A DNA stretch of 37,784 bases, from the NCBI GenBank assembly GCA_021823625.1, contig JAKANS010000041.1, positions 1 through 37,784 on the forward strand, read 5' to 3'. Position 1 is the first letter of the stretch. Every line of letters starts with the position of its first letter. Below are positions 22,640 to 31,157 of the stretch, piece after piece. The notes below the pieces were generated by a model, which saw only the letters and a list, made by a program, of their open reading frames with translations, made no database searches and was not told the DNA's origin. Made by a program: the position numbers and the translations under genes. Source of the stretch: a bacterium. GTDB lineage: Bacteria > Verrucomicrobiota > Verrucomicrobiia > Limisphaerales > J093.

Positions 22640-23530
22640 TCAGCGCGAGGCTGGGGCCTCGGGTTGGGGCAAGTCCGCCGGCGGCTGTGCGGACGCGGGC
22701 GCTGCCTCGATCAGGCTGCGCAGCTCCCGGCTCATCTTGGTGTCGCCGCCGGTGGCGAGGTAGAACTGCCCGCCTTCCGCGCCCGCATCGATGTTTTCCT
22801 TCGACTCCCATTCGGCGCCGGAAGCGGTAAACCGCGCTTTGACCAGCGGCGTCCACGCGGTTGTGGTCGGCTTCACCCAGCCGTTGAAATAGCGTGCCCG
22901 GCGCACGTCGTGGACGCTTTGGCCGTCGCGGCGGAAATCCTCCACGAAGGAGTAGAGACCGCGCAGCGGCTGTCCGCCCGTGCGGGTGCGGAAGGTGACG
23001 AGGTGCTTCCACTCCTTTTTGGCGGGCAGCCACAGGTAACCGGCGTAGGCGGTTTTGTTGCTCTGCACGGTGGCGGTGACCAGGAAGCGGTTGGTCTCGC
23101 CCAGTTTCCATTCGAAATCGGTCATGCACTGGCCGCCGGTGCCTTCGCCGCCGAAGCGTCGGATGCGCACGCCTTCGCCTTGGTGAAGCAATTCGACGCG
23201 GTCCTCGAGTTTGACTGCCTTCGCGTCGTCGCCTTTGGACGGGTCCCAGACCGAGAAGATCGCGACCTTCCGGCCGTTGCCGAGTTCCTGAATGCCGTAG
23301 TAACCGGTGTTCCAACCGCAGGCCATGAAGTAGCTCCCGCGAGTGGATTGATTCACCGCCATCTCCAGGTAGAACGCCTGGCAATCGGCCGAAGACCAAC
23401 CCAGATGGACCGAGCGCGCTGCCCGCGGCGCGGGGGACTCCGCGGCAACCGCAGCGGGGGCGAAGGTAAATTGGGGAACGCCCAGGATGGCGCAAGCCAG
23501 GGCCAGGCCGGCGGTGCGGCGTAGTGTCAT
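22640..23530 (-). CDS. Secreted DUF3472-domain protein
   Basis: A 296-residue exported protein. The ATG at 23530 is chosen because it begins a signal peptide (MTLRRTAGLALACAILG ... AVAAESP); an in-frame ATG further upstream gives a poor N-terminus. The body carries the pattern of DUF3472: 'SVHLGWSSADCQAFYLE', 'GSYFMACGWNTGYYGIQE', 'VAIFSVWDPSKG'. Function of the family is not established; members occur in Bacteroidetes, Planctomycetes and Verrucomicrobia, often near glycan enzymes. Here it sits directly upstream of the sialidase-like gene, probably in one transcript. Confidence 0.8.
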   Translation of the reverse strand: MTLRRTAGLALACAILGVPQFTFAPAAVAAESPAPRAARSVHLGWSSADCQAFYLEMAVNQSTRGSYFMACGWNTGYYGIQELGNGRKVAIFSVWDPSKGDDAKAVKLEDRVELLHQGEGVRIRRFGGEGTGGQCMTDFEWKLGETNRFLVTATVQSNKTAYAGYLWLPAKKEWKHLVTFRTRTGGQPLRGLYSFVEDFRRDGQSVHDVRRARYFNGWVKPTTTAWTPLVKARFTASGAEWESKENIDAGAEGGQFYLATGGDTKMSRELRSLIEAAPASAQPPADLPQPEAPASR

Positions 23531-23620
23531 GCGCCAAGACTGCGAGCTGGGCCGGACGTGGTCGAGATGGATTTCGCCGCGCGAGCCTGTCAACTCTCCA
23601 AGCATCGGCGGGCGCGCGTC

Positions 23621-24250
23621 TCACTTCTTTTCCGGTGGCGGCGGGTTGGACTCGAACACCGGCAGCGCCCAGTTCCAGCGGATCGCGGCGAGTCGCAGGA
23701 GCAACGTTGTCACCATCCCAGCCCAGAGCGGCCACGGGCTGGCGGGCACCAGCGCCTTGCAGCCGACATAGACCGACGCGCCCACCAAGGCCGCCGTGGC
23801 GTAAAGCCGGATTTCCTTGCGGAACACCAGCGGGAGTTCGTTCAGCAAAACATCGCGCACCAAGCCGCCCGCCACGCCGGTGATCGTGCCCAAGGCGATG
23901 GCGATGGCTGGACCCGCCTCAAAAACGAGGCTCTTCTTGGCGCCGGCCATCGTGAAAAACGCCAGCCCAAACGCGTCGGCGATTTCCAGCAGGTTCAACG
24001 GCGGTTCGGTCCGGCGGGCGAACAGGAACGTGCCGAGGCCGGTCAGGGTGGCGGTGATGACGTAGCGCGGATCCTGAATCCAAAACACCGGTGTCGCGCC
24101 GAGACAGAGATCGCGAATCGTCCCGCCGCCCAGCGCGGTGACCAGCGCCAGCACGATCACGCCAAAGAGATCGACGCGTCGGCCCCGCGCCGCCAACGCT
24201 CCAGCCACGGCGCTGACCGCCACACCGAATTGTTCGAGGAAGAACATCAT
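23621..24250 (-). CDS. TRIC-family (UPF0126) cation channel
   Basis: A 209-residue inner-membrane protein with about seven hydrophobic segments. It contains the two duplicated TRIC motifs, 'ALGGGTIRD' (~40-47) and 'AGGLVRDVLLNELPLVFRKE' (~127-146), the signature of bacterial trimeric intracellular cation channels (formerly UPF0126, YadS/YicG). Known members form homotrimeric K+/Na+ channels. The C-terminus is a short Pro/Lys tail. No functional link to its neighbours is apparent. Confidence 0.9.
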   Translation of the reverse strand: MMFFLEQFGVAVSAVAGALAARGRRVDLFGVIVLALVTALGGGTIRDLCLGATPVFWIQDPRYVITATLTGLGTFLFARRTEPPLNLLEIADAFGLAFFTMAGAKKSLVFEAGPAIAIALGTITGVAGGLVRDVLLNELPLVFRKEIRLYATAALVGASVYVGCKALVPASPWPLWAGMVTTLLLRLAAIRWNWALPVFESNPPPPEKK

Positions 24251-24305
24251 AGCGAAAATCGCGAGGCCAGGCCCGGCGCTGAGGCCGGCGGTTGGAATGC
24301 CGGCG

Positions 24306-24977
24306 TCATTCCCGAAAAGTCGCGATCTCTGCCAGCGGTTTGCGTTGGATGTCCGGGACCTGCACGCCGGCGGCGGGGTAACCCACCACCAGCAGGAGAA
24401 ACGGCTTCTCGCGCGGCGGGCGTCCGAGGATGCCGTTAAGGAATCCCATCGGGCTGGGCGTGTGAGTCAGGCAGGCGAGGCCGACCTGGTGCAACGCGAC
24501 AATCAAGCAGCCCGTGGCAATCCCGACCGACTCCGCCACGTAGTAGTTCCGCAACTCACGGCCGTCAGGTTCGAGGGTGTGGCTCTGCGCGAAGATCGCG
24601 ATCAACCACGGCGCGATTTCCAGAAATGGCTTGTGCGGATTCGTACTCGGCGGCGCCAGCGCCTCGAGCCATTCCTGCGGCGCGCGGTGTTCGTAGAAGG
24701 CGCGTTCCTCGGCCTCCGCCGCGGCACGGATTCGGCGTTTCAGTTCGGCATTGCCGACGGCGACAAAGTGCCACGGCTGGCGGTTTGCCCCGCTGGGAGC
24801 GGAAGCGGCCGCGGTCAGGCAGGTCTCGATCACGTCGCGCGGCACCGGCCGGTCGGCGAAATCGCGGACGCTCCGCCGGCGCTGCATGGCTTCGCAAAAG
24901 GCCGCCGCCCGCGCGCGCATTTCAGAGAGCGGATACTCGCGGTAACCGGCATAAGGCACCTGCCGCGGCGCGCTCAC
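24306..24977 (-). CDS. Nitroreductase family flavoprotein
   Basis: A 223-residue FMN-dependent oxidoreductase, cytosolic. The GTG start at 24977 overlaps the fucosidase stop codon (GTGA, 24974-24977), so translation is probably coupled; a longer ORF upstream is only antisense-like composition. Motifs: '[14 protein letters not shown]' (~33-46) and '[16 protein letters not shown]' (~56-71), the FMN-binding signatures, and '[15 protein letters not shown]' near the C-terminus. Family members reduce nitro compounds, quinones or flavins, or dehalogenate iodotyrosine; the substrate here is unknown. Coupling to a fucosidase is unexpected. Confidence 0.88.
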   Translation of the reverse strand: MSAPRQVPYAGYREYPLSEMRARAAAFCEAMQRRRSVRDFADRPVPRDVIETCLTAAASAPSGANRQPWHFVAVGNAELKRRIRAAAEAEERAFYEHRAPQEWLEALAPPSTNPHKPFLEIAPWLIAIFAQSHTLEPDGRELRNYYVAESVGIATGCLIVALHQVGLACLTHTPSPMGFLNGILGRPPREKPFLLLVVGYPAAGVQVPDIQRKPLAEIATFRE

Positions 24978-26452
24978 GGCTCGAGGTAAAGCCCGAACTC
25001 GGAAATGGCCGGCGCGGCAGCCGCCTGGGTGACCCGCAGCCGCACCTTGTCGGTGGCGACCTTTTCCGGCATCCGGATCAGCCGGCGGTTGCCGATGCTG
25101 GTGGCCTGCGCGAACTGGACCCACCGGCCGCCCTGCCATTGATCGAGCGCGACGGCTTCGATCCGTTGGCCGAGCGGCAAATACTCGCGGAGGTCCACCA
25201 CGTTGAAGGTCGCCGGCTGGGCCAGTGCCGCCACCAACTCGGCCTGCTTCACGTCGTCATCCGTCAGCCAATACGTCGCGCGGTCGCCGTCGAGAACGGC
25301 CTCGGGAGCCCAGCGTTTGCCGCGCTGGTTGCTGGCTTCGAGCCGTGCGCCTTGGGCGAAGTTCTTGGCGAACGTGGCGTCGAGAATGCGGCGGAACTCC
25401 TTCAAGGACGCGACGTCGTTGCCGTGAATCTGGCCGCGGCGATCCGGCGGCAGGTTCAAGTTCAGGCACGCGCCACGGCCGACCGACTTGTAGTAAATGT
25501 CCAGCAACTGTGCCGGCGTCTTTACCTTCGCGTCCTCGCTCGCGTGATAAAACCAGCCGGGCCGGATCGACACGTCGCACTCGGCGGGCAGCCAGGCGGT
25601 GCCGGGACGTTCGCCGGAGTTGAGACCCTGGCTGCTGCCGCCGGGGTAACGGCCGGGTTTGGTCATGTCGAGCGTCGCCCAGCAAGGGTCGCCGGCGATG
25701 CCCGCCTCGTTGCCGACCCAGCGGAAGTCCGGTCCGGCGTCGCTGAACATGCAGGCCATCGGCTGCAGTTCGCGCACGATTTTCCAGGTGTTCGGCCAGT
25801 CGTAGAACGTGCGGTTGTCGATCCGGCGCATCTCGCGCGCACCGCCGTAAAAGCCGTCGCCGCCGTTGGCGCCATCGAACCAGACCGTGAACAACTCGCC
25901 GTAGTTGGTGAGCAGTTCGCGCAGTTGATGGCGGTAATACTCGATGTACGCCGGGCGGGCATAATCCTTGTGGTTGCGGTCCCACGGCGAAAGGTACACG
26001 CCGAACCGCAGGCCCTGGCGTTTGCAGGCCGCCGCGATTTCCTTCACGGCATCGCCCTTGCCGCCGCGCCAGGGTGAGTTCTTGACCGAGTGCTCCGTGT
26101 ACTTGCTGGGCCAAAGACAAAAGCCGTCGTGGTGTTTAGCGGTTAGGATCACGCCCGCCATGCCGGCCGCCCTGGCCGTGCCGACGATCTGGTCGGCATC
26201 GAAGTCGGTGGGATTAAACGCGCCTTCGCTTTCGTCGCCGTAGCCCCATTCCTTGTCCGTGAACGTGTTCACGGTGAAGTGCAGGAAGCCGTAAAACTCC
26301 ATGGCGTGCCAGCGCAGTTGCCGCTCCGTGGGCACCGGCCCGTATGGCTTCGGCTCCGACGCGGCTTCGGCGCCGTTCAGAGAGATGCAACCGCACAAAC
26401 CCAACACCAGCCCGACGGCCGTCGCCGCCAGGAGAAGCGAACGTTTGATCAT
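24974..26452 (-). CDS. GH29 alpha-L-fucosidase, likely lipoprotein
   Basis: A 492-residue exported glycosidase that removes alpha-linked L-fucose from glycans. The ATG at 26452 begins a lipoprotein-like signal ([22 protein letters not shown], Cys22). GH29 features: '[16 protein letters not shown]', '[20 protein letters not shown]', '[14 protein letters not shown]', and the nucleophile Asp193 in '[14 protein letters not shown]'. The C-terminal ~130 residues form a discoidin (F5/8 type C)-like beta-sandwich ('[18 protein letters not shown]', ending '[10 protein letters not shown]'), probably carbohydrate-binding. The stop overlaps the nitroreductase start. It supports a glycan-degrading role for this region. 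Confidence 0.92.
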   Translation of the reverse strand: MIKRSLLLAATAVGLVLGLCGCISLNGAEAASEPKPYGPVPTERQLRWHAMEFYGFLHFTVNTFTDKEWGYGDESEGAFNPTDFDADQIVGTARAAGMAGVILTAKHHDGFCLWPSKYTEHSVKNSPWRGGKGDAVKEIAAACKRQGLRFGVYLSPWDRNHKDYARPAYIEYYRHQLRELLTNYGELFTVWFDGANGGDGFYGGAREMRRIDNRTFYDWPNTWKIVRELQPMACMFSDAGPDFRWVGNEAGIAGDPCWATLDMTKPGRYPGGSSQGLNSGERPGTAWLPAECDVSIRPGWFYHASEDAKVKTPAQLLDIYYKSVGRGACLNLNLPPDRRGQIHGNDVASLKEFRRILDATFAKNFAQGARLEASNQRGKRWAPEAVLDGDRATYWLTDDDVKQAELVAALAQPATFNVVDLREYLPLGQRIEAVALDQWQGGRWVQFAQATSIGNRRLIRMPEKVATDKVRLRVTQAAAAPAISEFGLYLEP

Positions 26453-26561
26453 GGGGCGGAGCCTAACCGAGCGGCGTCCACAAGAAAACTGGCAAGTTGG
26501 AGCGCCGAAGGAAGCAAGCTCCCGCCCTGTATGTCCCCTCTCGCAACAGGCTCGTCGCAGG

Positions 26562-27590
26562 TTACTCCGCCCCATCGGTGAGCCGTTCGCCGATCTGCGC
26601 CACCGACGCCGTCCCGGTGGTGCCGAGTTGATGAATCACAATCGAAGCGGCCGCCATCGCCAGCTCCATCGCTTCGCGGAGGGCCGCGCCTGCCGCGAGC
26701 GCGCAGGTGAGGTTGGCTGTGACCGAATCGCCAGCGCCGACGATGTCGATTTCTCCGCGCAAGGGCAGGGAAGGCACGTGCTCGACAACGCCGTCAGGCG
26801 TCGCGCCCACGATGCCGCGTTCTGCCAGTGTAACGAACACCGACTGGCGGTTTCGCGCCGCCAGTTCGCCGGCCTGTCGCTTCACGGCATCCAGTTCCTT
26901 GAGCGTGCCCACGCCGGCCAGCGTGGCCAGCTCCGCGCCGTTCATCTTGAACGTGACCGGCGGGAAGGCGCGCAAGCCGCGCCGGCTGTCGGCGATCACC
27001 AGCTTCGTCGGGTTCGCCCGCGCCACTTCGCCGAGAGTTTCCAGCACGCGGCGGGTCGCCACACCGGTGTCGGCGAGGTCCACCTGGTCCAGCACGATGA
27101 TCGCGTCCACGTCGGGGGCGAGCTGGCGGACCGAGGCGCGCAGCCGGTCTTCCACTTCGGCGGGCGTCGGCGACCAGTTTTTGGAATCGAGCCGGTTAAG
27201 CTCCCGCGGCGCTTTGCCGGATTCGAGCACCAGCGGCTTGCAGTAAGTGAACGTCCGGCGCTCGGCGGTGGGCAGGAAGTGGTCGAGCCGCACGCCGGGT
27301 TTGGCCCGCAGCGCGCGCTGGAGTTCGAAGCCCTCGCCGTCCTCGCCGCAGAAACCGACCGGGTAAATCGCGCCGACGCCGAGCGCGACGAGGTTGTTCA
27401 GGATCGTGCCCGCCGCGCCGGGTTGACTGCGGATGTTCGTCACGTTGTACACCGGCAGGCTGGTCTCGATCGAGGTCTCCGCCCGCGCCGGGTCGATCTC
27501 GAGATAGCGGTCCAAACAGAAATCGCCCACGATGGCGAGGCGGAGCGCCGGGTAGCGGGCGGTGAGGGTGTGGAAACGAGGGGCCAGCAT
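26562..27590 (-). CDS. PfkB-family sugar kinase (RfaE/HldE-like)
   Basis: A 342-residue cytosolic kinase of the ribokinase fold. The ATG at 27590 is preferred over a TTG at 27602 that overlaps the upstream stop. Motifs: 'AIVGDFCLDRYLEIDP' near the N-terminus, 'SQPGAAGTILNNLVALG' (~55-71) that binds sugar, 'DSRRGLRAF', and the catalytic 'VGAGDSVTANLTCALAAG' with Asp ~288. The layout resembles D-glycero-beta-D-manno-heptose-7-phosphate kinase (RfaE1) but the substrate is not certain. It lies 8 bp downstream of the prepilin-like gene. Confidence 0.88.
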   Translation of the reverse strand: MLAPRFHTLTARYPALRLAIVGDFCLDRYLEIDPARAETSIETSLPVYNVTNIRSQPGAAGTILNNLVALGVGAIYPVGFCGEDGEGFELQRALRAKPGVRLDHFLPTAERRTFTYCKPLVLESGKAPRELNRLDSKNWSPTPAEVEDRLRASVRQLAPDVDAIIVLDQVDLADTGVATRRVLETLGEVARANPTKLVIADSRRGLRAFPPVTFKMNGAELATLAGVGTLKELDAVKRQAGELAARNRQSVFVTLAERGIVGATPDGVVEHVPSLPLRGEIDIVGAGDSVTANLTCALAAGAALREAMELAMAAASIVIHQLGTTGTASVAQIGERLTDGAE

Positions 27591-27598
27591 GGGCGGGG

Positions 27599-28351
27599 TC
27601 AAAGGCTGTTGAGGGCGAAAATGTCGCTGCGATTGTTCTTCAGGTCGAGATAGCGCCAGGTCTCGTTATGTCCATCCACGAAGGCTACGTTCGCCCGCGT
27701 GAGGTGGCGGCAGCCGGGTTGTTTGGGCGGAACGTAGTTTTTCCAGTCGTGGGTGACCGGATCGGGCGGGAAGGTGACGATCTCGGTCATGTAGCCGCTG
27801 CTCGGCACCTTGTTCGGGTCGTAAGGCACGCCGGTGTCGCCCATCAACCAGACCTCGCTCGGGCGGCGGATCTCCGTGATGCGGCGGCTGTGTTGGGCGG
27901 CGCCCCCGCCGACGACGAAGCCGTAACGAATGATCGTGCTTTCGACCGGCCCGTATCCCTCCCAGCGGGCCCCGAAGACCGTGCTGATGTCGCGATCCCG
28001 CACGGCCGGGCAGCGCCAGACGTTGTTGGAAACGCTGGAGGCGACCATGTAGCTATTGGTCGAGAGAAGCTGCCACCACCAAAGGCCCCCGCCCGCCACG
28101 CCACTGCCGGTCCACCATTTGGTGTAGAGGTCCGGCAACGACTGGTTGTAGTCGTCGGCATAAAGAATGAACGCGAGGCCGACCTGCTTGATGTTCGACG
28201 AGCACTTGATGCTGCTGGCGCGCGCCTTGGCCCGCGACAAGGCCGGCAACAACAGACTCGCCAGGATGGCGATGATGGCGATGACCACCAGCAGTTCGAT
28301 GAGCGTGAAACCGTTCCGGTTCGTAGCGCGGAATTTGGCTCGGTGGTTCAT
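27599..28351 (-). CDS. Second type II prepilin-like protein (H-X9-DG family)
   Basis: A 250-residue protein with the cleavage site '[18 protein letters not shown]' at ~13-27 and a closing '[13 protein letters not shown]' H-X9-DG motif. The hydrophobic helix is followed by '[18 protein letters not shown]', as in the copy at 15891-16805. The two differ in length and in the middle domain, so they are not a recent duplication. It is co-directional with the PfkB kinase gene immediately downstream. Role unknown, as for most orphan members. Confidence 0.87.
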   Translation of the reverse strand: MNHRAKFRATNRNGFTLIELLVVIAIIAILASLLLPALSRAKARASSIKCSSNIKQVGLAFILYADDYNQSLPDLYTKWWTGSGVAGGGLWWWQLLSTNSYMVASSVSNNVWRCPAVRDRDISTVFGARWEGYGPVESTIIRYGFVVGGGAAQHSRRITEIRRPSEVWLMGDTGVPYDPNKVPSSGYMTEIVTFPPDPVTHDWKNYVPPKQPGCRHLTRANVAFVDGHNETWRYLDLKNNRSDIFALNSL

Positions 28352-28450
28352 AAGGCACCTGTCACTTTGGCACCCCGCAGATGAGGCTGCGGCGGTGAGA
28401 ATCCGAGGTAACGCCGCCGACCCTACCCTTTCCTTTTCGGCGGAGCGAGA

Positions 28451-29557
28451 TCATTGCGTGCGCAGCGCATGGAAGAGGTGGTGCAGAAACGCCACGTTGT
28501 CGCACTGGACGTAGTGCATGGCACCGCCCATGCGCGAGTAGCTTTTGCAGAAGCGCAGGTAGTACGCCGGGTTGTCTTTGGGCGGCTCGCCCTGCGTCCA
28601 GTCCCAGCCCCCGCCGTCCTGCAGGTCCACGACGTAGATGTGGTGTCCGCTCACGATGGGCTGGCCGGCCTGGAGGCGGAGGTTGTTCGCGCAGCTCAGC
28701 GCCTTTTCGAACACCTGCGGTCCCATGATCGCCGAGCCGATCGAGAGCACCACGCCGCCGTCGAGGGTTTCGACCGAGCCGGCGAACTGGCGGAAGTCCA
28801 GTCCGGCCGCGCGGCCGATCACCGCGCCATTGAACAGCGGGTGGTTGGTGATGATGTCGTAGCCGATGCCCGGATGGACGGTGAACGGCAGGTCGTGACG
28901 GAAGGCGTTGGCCAGCGGCGACGCATTGCGCCACTGGTGGTTCACGATCAGGTGGCCGGCGGGCAGGTGATGCCGGCGGATGGCGGCGAGCAGATCGGCC
29001 CGGGCGGCGGTGAGCGGATCGCCGGGATTGCTGCGAATCGCCGCTTCGAGTTCCTCCGCCGTCGGCATGGTGCCGCCATCCTGGTAAATGTAACGGCCGA
29101 GCGCGCGCCCGTAACCCTCGCCACGAATCCCACCGAGCAAGAGCGCGCGGTGGATGTTGCCGCCGGTTTCCTCCCAGGTGCCGAACGTGCCGGTGGCCAC
29201 GTTTTCGCGGACGCTTTCGGTCGAGCGGCCCAGCCAGGAAAATTCCCAGTCGTGAATCGTGCCCGCGCCATTCGTGGCCAGGTGCGAGACCCAGCCGTGG
29301 TCCATGAACCGGATGAGCAGGAGCTGCCCGCCGTTCTTCACGAGATGCGCGCCGTAAATGAGCATCACGCCTGCCTGGCGCGCGCGCGCCGCCCGGATGC
29401 GCTTGGCACAATCGGCCACCTGCGCGGCCACCGCCTCGCTGATGGGCGGCGGGTCATCGGCGGGTTCGACGAGGAGGTCATCCAGCGCGGTCAGGCTCTT
29501 CCGCTCGGCGAGCGGGAAGACCTTGAGTTGGGTGAGATCGAGTGAGGCAGAGTTCAT
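28451..29557 (-). CDS. Deoxyhypusine-synthase-like protein of unknown function
   Basis: A 368-residue soluble protein, no signal peptide. Segments 'MLIYGAHLVKNGGQLLLI' (~65-82), 'SHLATNGAGTIHDWEFSWLG' (~91-110) and 'TGTFGTWEETG' (~122-132) recall the NAD-binding core of deoxyhypusine synthase (G-x-H-x-x-K-x-G, NGA-x-x-HD-x-E). Later blocks 'TVHPGIGYDIITNHPLFNGA', 'SIGSAIMGPQVFEKAL' and 'VVDLQDGGGWDWTQGEPP' are highly patterned, as in a conserved bacterial family annotated mostly as hypothetical. Bacteria with this protein usually have no eIF5A, so a hypusine role is unlikely. It starts 12 bp after the PIN-like gene stop. Assignment to the superfamily is by eye. Confidence 0.6.
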   Translation of the reverse strand: MNSASLDLTQLKVFPLAERKSLTALDDLLVEPADDPPPISEAVAAQVADCAKRIRAARARQAGVMLIYGAHLVKNGGQLLLIRFMDHGWVSHLATNGAGTIHDWEFSWLGRSTESVRENVATGTFGTWEETGGNIHRALLLGGIRGEGYGRALGRYIYQDGGTMPTAEELEAAIRSNPGDPLTAARADLLAAIRRHHLPAGHLIVNHQWRNASPLANAFRHDLPFTVHPGIGYDIITNHPLFNGAVIGRAAGLDFRQFAGSVETLDGGVVLSIGSAIMGPQVFEKALSCANNLRLQAGQPIVSGHHIYVVDLQDGGGWDWTQGEPPKDNPAYYLRFCKSYSRMGGAMHYVQCDNVAFLHHLFHALRTQ

Positions 29558-29569
29558 CGGGGACGTGAT

Positions 29570-29896
29570 TTAACGGACTTCGACCACGGGGCAGCCGGAT
29601 TCAAGTTCGGCCAGCAAATGAGGGAGCACGCTGGCGAAAGCATCAAGCAAGGCCGGGTTGCGACAATTGCCGAGACGAAGCCACACCACCTGCGGACCCG
29701 CAACGAACACCGCACGGTCTAGAAAGTCAGCGTCCTTGGTAATGAGCACCGCGCCGCGTTCACAGGCGCACCGCCAAACCTCCCGGTCATCCGCCTGTCC
29801 GAGGTTGAGATCTAGGACATGGTGAGCGTCGTGGCCCTCCGCGGCAAGCCAGCGCGCGAGCGCCGCCGGCAGTTGGTTGTCCACTAGAAATCTCAA
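29570..29896 (-). CDS. DUF5615 PIN-like protein (VapC-type toxin candidate)
   Basis: About 108 residues from a TTG at 29896 that overlaps the DUF433 stop codon (TTGA). The compact form begins M(L)RFLVDNQLPAALARWLA, exactly where the family starts. Acidic residues D6, D37/D38 and the 'LITKDADF' motif (~51-58) fit a PIN-like nuclease active site. Families of this type pair with DUF433 antitoxins and are predicted ribonucleases. A longer ORF upstream overlaps the antitoxin gene and is rejected. Confidence 0.82.
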   Translation of the reverse strand: MRFLVDNQLPAALARWLAAEGHDAHHVLDLNLGQADDREVWRCACERGAVLITKDADFLDRAVFVAGPQVVWLRLGNCRNPALLDAFASVLPHLLAELESGCPVVEVR

Positions 29897-30123
29897 GCAG
29901 CTTGGAGCACGGCGTGATCGGTTTGGCGCGCGGCGTACTCGATGCAAGCCAGAATATCTTCGCGTTCGAGAAAAGAGTAGTCAGCCAGGACTTCGTCGTA
30001 TGCTGCGCCCGCGCTCAGCAGTTGGAGCACATCGCTTACCCGCAGCCGGTATCCGCGCACGCACGGCCGCCCGCCACACTTGCCAGGCTCAATGGTGATC
30101 CGTTGGAGCAGGTCTGACTTCAT
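29893..30123 (-). CDS. DUF433 antitoxin-like protein
   Basis: A 76-residue protein with the DUF433 pattern: 'LLQRITIEPGKCGGRPCVRG' near the N-terminus, then 'YRLRVSDVLQLLSAG' and 'ADYSFLEREDILACIEYAAR', a winged-helix-like domain. Its stop overlaps the TTG start of the PIN-like gene. The pair matches a common VapB-VapC-like arrangement, antitoxin first. Expected to bind its own promoter and neutralise the partner; neither is shown here. Confidence 0.88.
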   Translation of the reverse strand: MKSDLLQRITIEPGKCGGRPCVRGYRLRVSDVLQLLSAGAAYDEVLADYSFLEREDILACIEYAARQTDHAVLQAA

Positions 30124-30191
30124 GGGGGCAGGATGGCGATTTCAGACGCGGGCTTCAAGTCTCCGGAGTGACGCAAAGGCTCGTTGGCCGT

Positions 30192-31028
30192 TCATTCGCC
30201 CAAGATGAGTTTTAGCAGCGCGCCGGCATCCCGGAAGTCCGGGATCACCACGTCCGCGCCGACGCCGAGCAACCGCTGCCGCTTCCATTCGTCCATGCGA
30301 CCGGAGCCGTTGTGGGCCTCGTCGCTGGCCACCGCCACCGCCAGTCCGCCGACTTCCTTGGTGTTCTGGATTTCGACGTAGCCATCGCCGAACGAGAGCA
30401 ACTGCGCGCCATCGATCGCGTTTTCGCGGAGGATGCGGTCGATGACCATCTTCTTGGAGAACTGCTTGAAGTCGTCCAGCGCGCCATAGACATGCGGCCC
30501 GAAATAACGCGTGAGGTCCAGCAGCGCCGCCTCTTGTTTCACGTAGGGTTCGTCGGTGCCGCTGGCGAGGTACAAGTGCAGCCCGCGGCGCTGAAGTTTC
30601 TCGAGCAGCAGCCGGGCCTGAAAAACCAGCAGGTCATCCGGTTTCACGCAGCCGGACTTCAGCCCCGCGATGCGTTCGCCGATCCGCTGGTCGAGCCGGC
30701 GGAGATACTCGTGCTTGTAAGCCAGCGGTTCGCCGGGGGTGCCGCCGCGTTCCTTGATCCGCTCGGCAAGCTGGATCATCTGGTAAATCGTCTGCTTGCC
30801 GTTGAGCCGCATGATGTCCTCGAAGGCGATCCGGCGCCGCTCCTCCTCGCTTTCGCCGGCCAGCGGCGGCAACAACTCGGCGAACATCGGCACCATCACG
30901 TCCGGCCAGCCCTGCCGGATCAGCGACAGCGTGCCGTCGAAATCGAAGAGCACGTGGCCGATGTCGGGACGCGGCGCGAACGCGGGCGCGAATTCGACCG
31001 AGCCGGTGAAGGCGGCGGTGTCAATCAT
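30192..31028 (-). CDS. HAD-superfamily phosphatase
   Basis: A 278-residue cytosolic hydrolase. Motif I 'HVLFDFDGTLSLI' places the nucleophile Asp29 and the acid Asp31. Motif II is likely 'LYLASGTDEPYV', motif III Lys in 'KQFSKKMVIDRIL', and motif IV 'LLSFGDGYVEI'. The alpha-helical cap lies between ~40 and 140. This is the layout of phosphoglycolate-phosphatase-like HADs. Sugar-phosphate dephosphorylation would fit the neighbourhood, but the substrate cannot be read. It is divergent from the glycosidase at 31158. Confidence 0.85.
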   Translation of the reverse strand: MIDTAAFTGSVEFAPAFAPRPDIGHVLFDFDGTLSLIRQGWPDVMVPMFAELLPPLAGESEEERRRIAFEDIMRLNGKQTIYQMIQLAERIKERGGTPGEPLAYKHEYLRRLDQRIGERIAGLKSGCVKPDDLLVFQARLLLEKLQRRGLHLYLASGTDEPYVKQEAALLDLTRYFGPHVYGALDDFKQFSKKMVIDRILRENAIDGAQLLSFGDGYVEIQNTKEVGGLAVAVASDEAHNGSGRMDEWKRQRLLGVGADVVIPDFRDAGALLKLILGE

Positions 31029-31157
31029 GCGGCCATTGGGTAGCCGGTCCGGTCCGCAGCGTCAATGGAGCTGTCGCCGTGCGGCGGACCGCGGGCCGGC
31101 GTCTCTTGACGCTGGTCAAAGCGGGCGGGCACGAGCGCCGCGAAGCTCGCGGGCACC

